Of a DNA stretch of 64,000 bases, positions 8,343 through 16,311 are shown in pieces (position 1 is the stretch's first letter; each line of letters starts with the position of its first letter). Both the position numbers and the translations under genes were made by a program. Source of the stretch: Planctomycetota bacterium (GTDB taxonomy: Bacteria; Planctomycetota; UBA1135; UBA2386); the NCBI GenBank assembly GCA_028281765.1, contig JANQJF010000023.1, positions 62,001-126,000 on the forward strand, in the 5' to 3' direction. The notes under the pieces are model-generated. The model was not told the origin of the DNA. It made no database searches and saw nothing but the letters and a program-made list of their open reading frames with translations.

Positions 8343-10829
8343 TCAGTCACGGCGCAACCGCTGCGCGCGTCGTGCGCGCAGGCGGTTCAGCTGCCGAGCG
8401 CACGACTGCTGCAGGATCTCATCGCCCTCTTTGGCTGCGCATTCCTCGAGCGCCTCGGCGATTCGGATCCCCAGCGGATGGTCGGGGGGCAACACGCGCG
8501 CGGCCGCTTTGCGGATCTCGACGAGGGCGCGCCGCGCCGAGTCGAGCTCGCCACGACCGATCGCCGCACGTAGTCGCAGGAGTCGTGCGTCGAGGAGGGC
8601 CCAGTGGTCGCTGCGGAGCAACTGCCGTCGTAGCGTCTCGCACTGCGATGCGATCTCCGCGACCTCGGGCCACTGTTGCTGGCGGAGGTGAAAGTGCCCC
8701 AGCAACTCGAATCGCTCGGCGATTCGGATGTGCTTGCTGCCGACGGTGGCGAAGTACGCTTCGGCCGTCTGATCCAGAAGCTCGCTCGCATCTTCGTATG
8801 CGCCCGCTGCGATCCGTGCCTGAGCGAGCACCATCTTGGCCCGGGTCGCGATGTAGCGCTCGTCTCCGCAGATCGTCACGGCTTCCTCGGCGAGACGGAG
8901 TGCTCGTTCGACGTGACCGCGGCCCAGGGCCACGCCGGCGAGTCCACGGACCGCACGTCCGATGTCCGGGTGGCTTTCTCCGCGGTTCGCGGCGAGCAGG
9001 TCCCGACACCGGGTGAATGCGCGATCCGCTGCTGCGAGGCGGTCACCGGCGAGGCTGATGAGGCCGATGTCGAGATGGATCCAGGGTTCGCGGTTGGCCG
9101 CTTCGGCGCCGAGGCTCCGCACGATTGCGAGTGCCCGCTCGAGGAAGGTCAACGGCTCGTCGATCGCTCCCTCGTACTCGAATCTCAGGTCGGCCATCGC
9201 GACGTAGGCGCGTGCCGTGTCGATGTGTGATTCGCCGAGATGCTGACGGCGGAGTTCGAGTGATCGCGTCAGGTGCGGGGCGGCCTCGGGATACATCGAA
9301 CGACGTCGGTAGGCCACGCCCAGGGACTCACGCACCGACGCTTCGACTTCGGGGAACGGCCCGAGGTCCTCGGGAATGCGTCGGCTCGCCGCAGCCATCA
9401 GATCGAGCAGGGTGGTTTCCGAATCGCCGCCGGTCTCCGGGTCGGACTGGAACACCATTCGCTCCAGAAACAGCGCGGCCGCCTGGGCGTTCTCGGCGCG
9501 ACGTTCGGCCAGGGCCTCGGCGCCGCGCGCGCGCACCAAACCGACGATCAGGCCGGTCACGCCGACCAGCGTGCAGATCGCGGCGACCGCCGTGGCGGCG
9601 ACGGCGAAGCGGTGTCTCTGCACGAACTTGCGAGCTTGGTAAATGGCGCTCGGCGGTCCCGCGTGCACGGGCTTCCCGGCGAGGTAGCACTCGACGTCGT
9701 CGCGCAGCGCGTCCGCCGAGGGGTAGCGCCGCGTCCGGTCCTTCTCGAGCGCGCGCATGACGATCCAATCGAGTTCGCCCTTCAGAACGCGAGACTCGAT
9801 CCCGGTCGTGTCGTGCGCGGAATCCTCGGCGCGTGGTGCGTGCCCGACACGCGAGCTCGGCCGCACCGGATCGACGTCGCGAATGATGCGCAGGATCTCC
9901 GAGTAGCCGCCTTCGCGAAGCGTCTTGGATTCGAACGGGAGGGCGCCGGTCAGGAGTTCGTACAGGAGAACACCCAGCGAATAGACGTCCGTGCGAGTGT
10001 CGATGTCCGTTCCCGATCCCTCGGCCTGTTCGGGCGACATGTACTCGGGAGTGCCGATCAGCCGGCCCTGCTCGGTGAGCAGCGTGCGTTCGGTCAAGCG
10101 CCACGATGTCGCCTTGGCGACTCCGAAGTCGATGACCTTCGGAACGGCGCTCCCTTCCAGCGACGAGACCAGGACGTTCGAGGGCTTCAGGTCGCGGTGG
10201 ATAATGCCGCGGTGATGTGCGTGCTGGACGGCGCGGCAGACTTCGATGAACAGCTGCAGTCGATCGCGCAGGTCGAGCCCGTGCGTCGCGCAGTAGCGCG
10301 TCATCGGCAGACCCTCGACCAGCTCCATGACGAAGAAGGGGCGGCCCTGCTCGGTGAGGCCGGCGTCGTGCACCTTGGCGATGCCGGGGTGGTCGAGGAT
10401 CGCCAGTGCCTGCCGCTCCGCCTCGAAGCGCGCGATCACCTCGCGCGAGTCGAGGCCGAGCTTGAGGATCTTGATCGCGACGCGCCGCCGCAGCGGGGCC
10501 GTCTGCTCTGCCGAATAGACGACACCCATGCCGCCCTCGCCAAGCCGTTCGAGGATCTGGTACGGACCGATCCGCGTGGGGGGCTCGTCCGCGGGGATCG
10601 TGGTGACCGGGGTGTGGCCCGCAGCAATCCCGAGGGCGCGGAAGTCAGCCAGCGGAGATCCGATGCCCGCGTCGACCTCTTCGCGCTCGGCGCGTTCGTG
10701 GGCCTCCAACAGTCCCAGGAGTCGACGGACGAGCTCCGGGTCGTCAGCGTGGCGACTCTGGAGAAAGGCCGCGCGCTCCGCCGGCGGTTGCTCCAGCGCC
10801 TCGTGGAAGTGATCGAATTCGCGATGCAT
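8343..10829 (-). CDS. Membrane Ser/Thr protein kinase with TPR domain
   Basis: 828 residues. A short helical N-terminal segment (1-50) is typical of kinases paired with ECF sigma factors. The kinase domain follows: LGEGGMGVVY, lysine 120 in AIKILK, HRDLKPSN at 211, DFG at 234 and the SPEQ motif. One membrane helix lies near residues 400-425, and the C-terminus has TPR repeats with the ARAYVAMADLRFEY-type helical pairs. The gene starts 7 bases after the ECF sigma factor stop, so the two form an operon. Known family behaviour: the sigma factor and kinase of such pairs are thought to act in one signalling route. Signal unknown. Confidence 0.9.
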   Translation of the reverse strand: MHREFDHFHEALEQPPAERAAFLQSRHADDPELVRRLLGLLEAHERAEREEVDAGIGSPLADFRALGIAAGHTPVTTIPADEPPTRIGPYQILERLGEGGMGVVYSAEQTAPLRRRVAIKILKLGLDSREVIARFEAERQALAILDHPGIAKVHDAGLTEQGRPFFVMELVEGLPMTRYCATHGLDLRDRLQLFIEVCRAVQHAHHRGIIHRDLKPSNVLVSSLEGSAVPKVIDFGVAKATSWRLTERTLLTEQGRLIGTPEYMSPEQAEGSGTDIDTRTDVYSLGVLLYELLTGALPFESKTLREGGYSEILRIIRDVDPVRPSSRVGHAPRAEDSAHDTTGIESRVLKGELDWIVMRALEKDRTRRYPSADALRDDVECYLAGKPVHAGPPSAIYQARKFVQRHRFAVAATAVAAICTLVGVTGLIVGLVRARGAEALAERRAENAQAAALFLERMVFQSDPETGGDSETTLLDLMAAASRRIPEDLGPFPEVEASVRESLGVAYRRRSMYPEAAPHLTRSLELRRQHLGESHIDTARAYVAMADLRFEYEGAIDEPLTFLERALAIVRSLGAEAANREPWIHLDIGLISLAGDRLAAADRAFTRCRDLLAANRGESHPDIGRAVRGLAGVALGRGHVERALRLAEEAVTICGDERYIATRAKMVLAQARIAAGAYEDASELLDQTAEAYFATVGSKHIRIAERFELLGHFHLRQQQWPEVAEIASQCETLRRQLLRSDHWALLDARLLRLRAAIGRGELDSARRALVEIRKAAARVLPPDHPLGIRIAEALEECAAKEGDEILQQSCARQLNRLRARRAQRLRRD

Positions 10830-10836
10830 CGGGCAT

Positions 10837-11391
10837 TCAGTGTCCCAGGCGTTCGTAAAGCCAGGCCCGCGCGAAGACCCACCGCCGCTTGATCGTCGCG
10901 AGCGAGACCTGCTCGATCTCGGCGACCTGCTCCAGCGTCATCCCGGCGAAGTAGCGGTAGCGGACCAGCTCGGCCAGTTGCGGGCTCTCGCGTTCGAGGA
11001 CTTCGATCGACTCGTGGACCTCCAGGGCGTCGAGCTGCGGGTTGGGCGACGCCGCGTCGACGTCGCTGAGGGTCACACGCACCGCGTCGCCGCCGCGCTT
11101 GCGCGCGCCTCGTCGCCGGGCGTGGTCGATCAGAACGCGTTCCATCGCGCGGGCGGCGGCGCCGAAGAAGTGCGGGCGGTCCTCGAGGTACGAGATGGCG
11201 CCGTCGAGTCCGAGGAACGCCTCGTTGACCAGTGCGGTGGGTTGCAAAGTGTGTCCCGGCCGCTCCGCGAGCATCTTGCCTTCGGCCATCCTGCGCAGCT
11301 CGGCGTGCACGAGATCGAACAGACGCTGCGGTGCGTCCGGTTCTCCTCTGCGGACTCCGGCGAGGAGTTCGGTCACGCGGTCTGAATCCAT
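10837..11391 (-). CDS. ECF RNA polymerase sigma factor
   Basis: 184 residues. The region 2 part contains LFDLVHAELRRMA and LVNEAFLGL, and the region 4 helix-turn-helix is at MTLEQVAEIEQVSLATIKRRW. This matches the sigma-70 ECF subfamily of Planctomycetota and Acidobacteria that sits next to Hanks kinases. It is first in a two-gene operon with the kinase downstream. No anti-sigma factor is adjacent, consistent with control by the kinase. The target promoters cannot be read from this window. Confidence 0.92.
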   Translation of the reverse strand: MDSDRVTELLAGVRRGEPDAPQRLFDLVHAELRRMAEGKMLAERPGHTLQPTALVNEAFLGLDGAISYLEDRPHFFGAAARAMERVLIDHARRRGARKRGGDAVRVTLSDVDAASPNPQLDALEVHESIEVLERESPQLAELVRYRYFAGMTLEQVAEIEQVSLATIKRRWVFARAWLYERLGH

Positions 11392-11596
11392 GGCTGCGTG
11401 GAAACTCGTGGTGGTCGGGTCCTCTTACCGATCATACGTGCGCTCGCCAGGGGAAGTAGCGAACCATCGAGCCGGACCTTCGCTCGTGACGCGGAGGCCT
11501 AGGTCAGGAGTTCCGGTTGCGCAAGGGGTGAGAATGGACAGGGAATCGAGTTTCTGTTGGGACGACGCCGGCGTCGCCCGATCGACCGCCGAGACG

Positions 11597-12283
11597 CTAT
11601 GAGGTAAGCACTAGCCAGTAGATTCCGATCCCGATCGATGCCGCGCCGACGACGGTCATGACGCGGGGCACCGCGCGGTCGCCGAATGCGTTCGTCAACC
11701 TGCCGAGTAGCGCGCCGAACACGGTCATGATCGCGACGCTCGCGGCGAGGTAGCTGCCGATGTAGACCGCGGCGTCGGTGGGCGGCATCGCGAGTGACGG
11801 CAGCACGGCCCAGAAGTGACCGGCCCCCGCGAGGCCGTGCACGACGCCGACGCCGAACGCGGCGTGGCGATGGCTGTGCGACGGTTCCCCACCTTGGTGT
11901 GCGTCGCCCTCGTGTTCGTGCCCGTGGTGCACGTGCAGATGGGCATGTGCGCCGCCCTCGTCGTGCGAGTGCACGTGCTCGTGCACGACAATCCCGCGCG
12001 CGCGGCGGATTGCGATTGCGCCGATCACGATCAGCACGAGGCCGACGAGTCGCTCGGCCCACACCGACGCGATTTCGACCTGGCCGATCGTGAGAAGCGT
12101 CTGGCCCAGAACGCCGAGGAGCGCGACTCCGATGCCGTGGCCGAGTCCCCAGCAGGCGCCGACGATCGAAGGTCGCACGCGCCGTGGGCGGTCGATCGCG
12201 AGGGGGGCGACCCCGGCGAGGTGGTCGGGGCCGGTCAGCACGTGGGCCGCGCCGGCGAGGAGTCCCTGTACCAAGACTGTCAT
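11597..12283 (-). CDS. NicO/UreH-type nickel (cobalt) transporter with His-rich loop
   Basis: 228 residues starting at the ATG at 12283, which overlaps the upstream stop as ATGA. There are about six membrane helices. Helix I carries the H-x5-DH signature (HVLTGPDHLAG), related to the nickel-binding motif of NiCoT and UreH transporters. A central cytosolic loop (about 85-135) is packed with histidines (HEHVHSHD, HVHHGHEHE, SHSHRH), expected to hold Ni2+. As the last gene of the group 1h hydrogenase operon it most likely supplies nickel to HypA/HypB. Export (RcnA-like) cannot be excluded from sequence, but the operon favours supply. Confidence 0.82.
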   Translation of the reverse strand: MTVLVQGLLAGAAHVLTGPDHLAGVAPLAIDRPRRVRPSIVGACWGLGHGIGVALLGVLGQTLLTIGQVEIASVWAERLVGLVLIVIGAIAIRRARGIVVHEHVHSHDEGGAHAHLHVHHGHEHEGDAHQGGEPSHSHRHAAFGVGVVHGLAGAGHFWAVLPSLAMPPTDAAVYIGSYLAASVAIMTVFGALLGRLTNAFGDRAVPRVMTVVGAASIGIGIYWLVLTS

Positions 12284-13425
12284 GGAGCAATGATCCCTGC
12301 CGCTGAGGTGGCGGCGGCCAGTCGCCAGACGACGACGCGGTTGTTGCCGGAGTCGGCGACCGCGAGCAAGTCGCCGTGCAGCGCAATGCCGTACGGCCAG
12401 CAAAGGGTGTCGGCCGTGATCTCCGACCAGCGATTCTCGCCGCCCGCGTCGAAGTCCAGCTGACCGAGCACTCCCTTGGCGTGCGCGCGATCGCGCAGCG
12501 GCGCATCGAACGTCAGCACGCGGTTGTTCGCGGTGTCGGCGATACACACGCGCCGGTCGTCGGCGGCGAGGCCGTACGGGAAGCGCAGCCGACCGGGGCC
12601 TTGTGCCGTGTGCGGCATCTCGAACGCGTGGTCGAACCCATCCTGACCGACGAGCACGTCTGCCGCGCCGCGTCGGTCGTTGTCCGCTTCGAAACCGAGC
12701 ACGCGATGGTTGCCGGCGTCCGCGACCAGCAGCTCGCCGCGACCCGTCGTCGCGAGCGCATGGGGCCAACGCATCGTGTCGGCGCCGACGCCGCGGCCGC
12801 GGTTTTCTTCCCCGGCCCCGAAGTCGTCCTGTCCGATGACGGCGGCTGCCGGGGCGTCGCCATCCGGCACGCCGTCCCAGCGCAGCACGCGGCGGTTCTG
12901 TGTATCGGCGACGTAGAGATCGCAGTCGAGGATCGCGATGCCGTAGGGGCAGTCGAGGCCGTCCGGTCCGATGTCCTTCCCGCGGTTCTTCGTCGTGTCT
13001 TCGAACGAGGGCTGCCCGAGCACGGCGTCGGGCGCCGTGCCGTGCTCGGTCGGCAGCGCGTTCCACACGGCCACGCGGTGATTCCATGCGTCGCAGACGA
13101 ATAGCCGGCCGCCGTGCACCGCGACGCCCGTCGGTAGGTGGAGCCCGCGGCCGGGACCCGGGCGGTTCGGGCCTTCGGAATCGAAGTCGAGCTGACCGAG
13201 CACGACGTCGGCCGGCCCGTGTGCGCGCGTGAGGTCGTGCCAGATCAGCACGCGGTGGTTGCCGGTGTCCGCGACGACGAGGCTCGCGCCGTCGTTCGCG
13301 AAGCACACGGCGCGCGGCGCGTAGAGCGTCGATGCCGAAGGCTTTGCGTCCGGGAGGCGGAGGCCACCCGGGCTCGTCGCGCCGAGCTCGAGGATCGGCT
13401 GCCCCGCGGTGGGTGACGGGTTCAC
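12280..13425 (-). CDS. NHL-repeat protein of the group 1h hydrogenase operon
   Basis: 381 residues from a GTG that overlaps the upstream stop as GTGA. A TTG 12 bases upstream (13437) has a better Shine-Dalgarno (GGGAGGG, 13444-13450) and is an alternative start. The protein is built of about six NHL blades, each with VADTGNHRV/VLIW-like and VLGQxDF segments, giving one beta-propeller. No signal peptide is seen, so it is probably cytosolic like the hydrogenase. NHL proteins recur in hhy operons, with no proven role; a scaffold or protein-contact job is inferred. It lies between the Rieske/NifU gene and the nickel transporter. Confidence 0.82.
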   Translation of the reverse strand: MNPSPTAGQPILELGATSPGGLRLPDAKPSASTLYAPRAVCFANDGASLVVADTGNHRVLIWHDLTRAHGPADVVLGQLDFDSEGPNRPGPGRGLHLPTGVAVHGGRLFVCDAWNHRVAVWNALPTEHGTAPDAVLGQPSFEDTTKNRGKDIGPDGLDCPYGIAILDCDLYVADTQNRRVLRWDGVPDGDAPAAAVIGQDDFGAGEENRGRGVGADTMRWPHALATTGRGELLVADAGNHRVLGFEADNDRRGAADVLVGQDGFDHAFEMPHTAQGPGRLRFPYGLAADDRRVCIADTANNRVLTFDAPLRDRAHAKGVLGQLDFDAGGENRWSEITADTLCWPYGIALHGDLLAVADSGNNRVVVWRLAAATSAAGIIAP

Positions 13426-14303
13426 GGTCGAAGCCAAATGGAACCCTCCCGTTCGATCAGCGGCACCGGCACGAGTGGCGCGCCGGTCTTGTTGTTCGTG
13501 CATTCGCCGGAGTCGACGTCGAACTCCCAGCCGTGCCACGGACATGTGAGTGTGCAGGTGCGCTCGTCGCCGTTCTTCCGGTCGTGGAGGCCGCCGTCGA
13601 GTCCGAGCCCCTGATGCGGGCACTTGTTGTACCAAGCCCGCAGCGCGTCGCCGTTGCGCCTGACGAGCACGGAGTCCTTCGAGAGGTCGAAGCGGAAGAG
13701 CGCGCCGTCCGGCACGTCGGCGAGGTCGGGGCCGCGCTCCCAGCCCTCGCCAGGGTGCTCGATGACCGCCTTCTCCTTGGGGCGATCCTCGCGCACGAGC
13801 TCCACGCGTTTGACCTCCGGCGCGAGCTTGAGCACGGCGTCGGTCACGGCTTCCTGCAACGTCAGTGGTGCGAGCGTGCAGTCGGTGCAGCTGCCGAGCA
13901 GTCGCACGAACACCACGTCGTCTTCGCGTCGCACGAACTCGACGTCACCGTTGTGCTGCGCCAGGAGCGGCCGCGCGGCGTCTAGGCCGCGCTGGATTCG
14001 GCCGTCGAGATCCGGCCGGACGAAGCCGTGCAGTCCGAACATCGCCTGTAGGAACGGGTCCTTACCGAGTTCGGGCAGGATCGACCCGCCGGCCGGATGG
14101 GCGCGCAGCGTTCTCAGAATGCGGACGAGTCCTTCACGGTGGAACGCCTCGACCGCATCGCGCAGCTCGAACGCGACGCGCGTGGTGCCGACGCCCTGAT
14201 CCTGCGCCGACCGCACGGCTTCGTCGACTCGTTTTGCGAGTCGCATGAGCTCCGCGTCGTCCTCGGGTGCCGCAGCGTGCGGCCGGGTCTCCGGCTTGGC
14301 CAT
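13422..14303 (-). CDS. hhyE: Rieske/NifU-like iron-sulfur protein (HhyE-like)
   Basis: 293 residues starting at the ATG at 14303 (TGATG overlap with the TPR gene). The N-terminal part is helical. A NifU C-terminal-like domain has C139-x2-C142 within SCTDCTLAP. A Rieske domain has C228-P-H230 and C254-P-W-H257, the full 2Cys/2His set for a [2Fe-2S] cluster. In mycobacterial group 1h operons a similar iron-sulfur protein (HhyE) is proposed to carry electrons from the hydrogenase towards the quinone pool. This gene is the best candidate for that step here, because the operon has no cytochrome b subunit. Electron transfer is inferred, not shown. Confidence 0.85.
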   Translation of the reverse strand: MAKPETRPHAAAPEDDAELMRLAKRVDEAVRSAQDQGVGTTRVAFELRDAVEAFHREGLVRILRTLRAHPAGGSILPELGKDPFLQAMFGLHGFVRPDLDGRIQRGLDAARPLLAQHNGDVEFVRREDDVVFVRLLGSCTDCTLAPLTLQEAVTDAVLKLAPEVKRVELVREDRPKEKAVIEHPGEGWERGPDLADVPDGALFRFDLSKDSVLVRRNGDALRAWYNKCPHQGLGLDGGLHDRKNGDERTCTLTCPWHGWEFDVDSGECTNNKTGAPLVPVPLIEREGSIWLRP

Positions 14304-15568
14304 CACGAGGCCTGTTCTCCTTGGATCCCGGTCACGCGGCGGCGCAAATCGTCGAGCATGCCGCGGGCTCTGCCCGCATCTTCCGCGAGTCCGCATCGCT
14401 GGAGCAGTGGGATTGCGAGCACGAGGTCGTCGATCGCTTCCGAGAGACGTTCGAGTGAGGCGCTTGCGTTGGCGCGGTTGATGCGCGCGCGTGCGTGGCC
14501 GGCGGGGTCGTCGGACTCGGCACGCAGCTCGAGCACGCGGCCGTACAGCGCGATCGCCTCGTCGAGGTTCTCGGCCAGGTGACCTGACGGAAGGATCTGG
14601 TAGGCGTTGGCGAGGTTGGTCGCGGCGGCGCACCACAGATCGGGCTCGATCTCCGGCGACAGCGTCCGCACGGCTTCGCGTAGCGCCTGCGTCGCGACAC
14701 CCATGCGCAGTGCGTCGCCCGCTTCACGCATCGGCAGCGACAGGTAGACGAGACCGAGACGCATCTGCGCGAAGCCGTGCGCTCGCCGATGCCGATCGGG
14801 GTCGAGGTTGCGCAGCGCGTCTTGGTAGTGCGCCGCGGCGTCGAGCAACCGGCGCTTGTCCTGTGGCGCCTCTTGCTGCAGCAGCGCGCCGAGCTCGAGC
14901 TGGATCTCGGCGCGGATGACCGGGAAGCCGGATTCAGGGAGCACGTCGAGCGCCTCCTGCATCCGCGCGCGGGCTCGATCGAAGGTCGCTGCGCCGGCTT
15001 CGCGTTCGATCTCGAAGGCTGAGAGCATGAGCTGGGCGGCGAATCCCGGTGACGCATCGCGCGCGACACTCGCTGCGGCGACGAACGATTCGACGGCCGA
15101 ATCGCTGGCGCCGCGCTCGAGCGAGATTGCCCCGTCGGTGGCGATCGCGAGCGCGAGCAGCTCGCCGTCGAGCAGATCCGCGTCGATGGCCTGCGCCTCG
15201 AGACCTGCGTGACGCGCTGCGACCTCGAGCATCGCGCCGAGCGGCTCTCCCGCGAATCGGGAGCGAAGCTCGTCGAGTTTCGATGCGCTCGGGTCGAGCA
15301 CGAACCGATTGTAGGCCGCGATGGGGGAGTCGCCGTTCTCGAGGGAGTCTTTTGCGAGGACTTCGAGTGCGCCTGGCACGTCGTCGTCTCTCGCTGCGGA
15401 CCAGAACGCGAGCGTCGGTGGGATCGTCGCATCGTCCGCGCCGTCGACCACGACTTCGCGCGCCGCTCGTGCCGCGCCTTCGACGTCGGGCAGGAGGAGT
15501 CCGCCGTGCGGCCACGGCGTCAGGCCGACCGGCTGGGGGCGAATGGAGATCTCGAGTCGTGCGTTCAT
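14303..15568 (-). CDS. TPR-like helical protein of the hydrogenase operon
   Basis: 421 residues, almost entirely helical, with TPR-like units (YQDALRNLDP, AYQILPSGHLAENLDEAIALY, NRANASASLERLSEAIDDL). It has no signal peptide or membrane helix. It lies between the small unknown gene and the Rieske/NifU gene, and TPR-domain genes occur at the same place in other group 1h operons. A role in assembling the large hydrogenase oligomer or docking it to partners is plausible but not established. Confidence 0.8.
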   Translation of the reverse strand: MNARLEISIRPQPVGLTPWPHGGLLLPDVEGAARAAREVVVDGADDATIPPTLAFWSAARDDDVPGALEVLAKDSLENGDSPIAAYNRFVLDPSASKLDELRSRFAGEPLGAMLEVAARHAGLEAQAIDADLLDGELLALAIATDGAISLERGASDSAVESFVAAASVARDASPGFAAQLMLSAFEIEREAGAATFDRARARMQEALDVLPESGFPVIRAEIQLELGALLQQEAPQDKRRLLDAAAHYQDALRNLDPDRHRRAHGFAQMRLGLVYLSLPMREAGDALRMGVATQALREAVRTLSPEIEPDLWCAAATNLANAYQILPSGHLAENLDEAIALYGRVLELRAESDDPAGHARARINRANASASLERLSEAIDDLVLAIPLLQRCGLAEDAGRARGMLDDLRRRVTGIQGEQAS

Positions 15569-15574
15569 CGTCAG

Positions 15575-15778
15575 TCAGGGTTTCCGGCGTGCACCGCGTT
15601 CGATCCAGCGCGCGGCGACGTCCGCCTTCGCGCGCGGCGGGTAGTCCGCGATGCGTTTGCTGTCGACGCGCGCGGCTTGGTGGTCTGCGTCGACCAGCCA
15701 CACGTCGAGATACACGGCCCAGCGACCGTCTTCGTGCTCGACGCGCGCCTCGGAGTAGTCTCCGCGTTCCTGGGCCAC
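15575..15778 (-). CDS. Small conserved-looking protein in the hhy operon
   Basis: 67 residues if it starts at GTG 15778, five bases after the endopeptidase stop. This frame reads as a real protein (EHEDGRWAVYLDVWLVDAD, then KRIADYP and a C-terminal basic helix). The overlapping ATG frame that begins at 15786 gives only Arg/Thr/Ser-rich shadow sequence. No domain is recognised. It is flanked on both sides by hhy operon genes with almost no spacing, so it probably belongs to the hydrogenase system. The start codon is uncertain. Confidence 0.55.
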   Translation of the reverse strand: MAQERGDYSEARVEHEDGRWAVYLDVWLVDADHQAARVDSKRIADYPPRAKADVAARWIERGARRKP

Positions 15779-15782
15779 GGCT

Positions 15783-16301
15783 TCATTCGGTCGGTTCGAG
15801 TTCGACCAGCTCACGGGCGAGGCGGTCGGCCAGCTTGCGCGCCGTGCTGCGGACCGGCTCACTCAGCTCCGCGCCGTGCTCGGTCGAGGCTGCCTCGATG
15901 AGCCACACCTCGATGTCCCGCGGATACTGGTCCTTGAGCAGCCACTTCGCGAACGACAGCGCGTGGTCCCAGCGAAACGCGTGGCTGTGGATGTCGGTTG
16001 GAGCAGGGAGGTTCGACAGCTCTTCGCCCGGAACGCGGAATAGCGTGCCCGGTTCGGAGCCCGTCGTCGCGGCGTCGATCAGGATCACGCGCTCGGCGCC
16101 GCGCATCTGGAACGCGACGTCCATGCCGGCCGTGCCGCCGTCGACGAGGCGCGCGTGGTCGCCGACGCCGCGCTCCCACAGCTCGCGGATCACGACCGGT
16201 CCCGCGGCGTCGTCGCCGCGCAGCAGATTGCCGCATCCGATCACCGCGACCGGTGGGCCGGGGATCGGAGCGTGCGGGTCGTAGTCCGGATCGGTCGGCA
16301 A
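15783..16301 (-). CDS. [NiFe] hydrogenase maturation endopeptidase (for HhyL)
   Basis: 172 residues of the HybD/HycI family. The signature GCGNLLRGDDAAGP (about 22-35) carries the first metal-contacting acidic residue, here Asp as in HycI. A second Asp is in the IDAATTG segment (about 75) and a His in the THS/AFRW region (about 104-108). The family checks nickel insertion and then clips the C-terminal tail of the large subunit. It starts 10 bases after hhyL, so its substrate is almost certainly the 19-residue HhyL tail. Confidence 0.9.
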   Translation of the reverse strand: MPTDPDYDPHAPIPGPPVAVIGCGNLLRGDDAAGPVVIRELWERGVGDHARLVDGGTAGMDVAFQMRGAERVILIDAATTGSEPGTLFRVPGEELSNLPAPTDIHSHAFRWDHALSFAKWLLKDQYPRDIEVWLIEAASTEHGAELSEPVRSTARKLADRLARELVELEPTE

Positions 16302-16311
16302 GGCTTCGGGC

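Noticed and set aside
9273..10892. Plus-strand open frame opposite the second kinase
   Set aside because: Low-information shadow; the minus strand carries an intact kinase with catalytic motifs.
15571..15786. ATG frame overlapping the endopeptidase stop as a small hhy-operon gene
   Set aside because: Its Arg/Thr/Ser-rich translation looks non-coding; the frame from GTG 15778 reads as a protein and was used instead.
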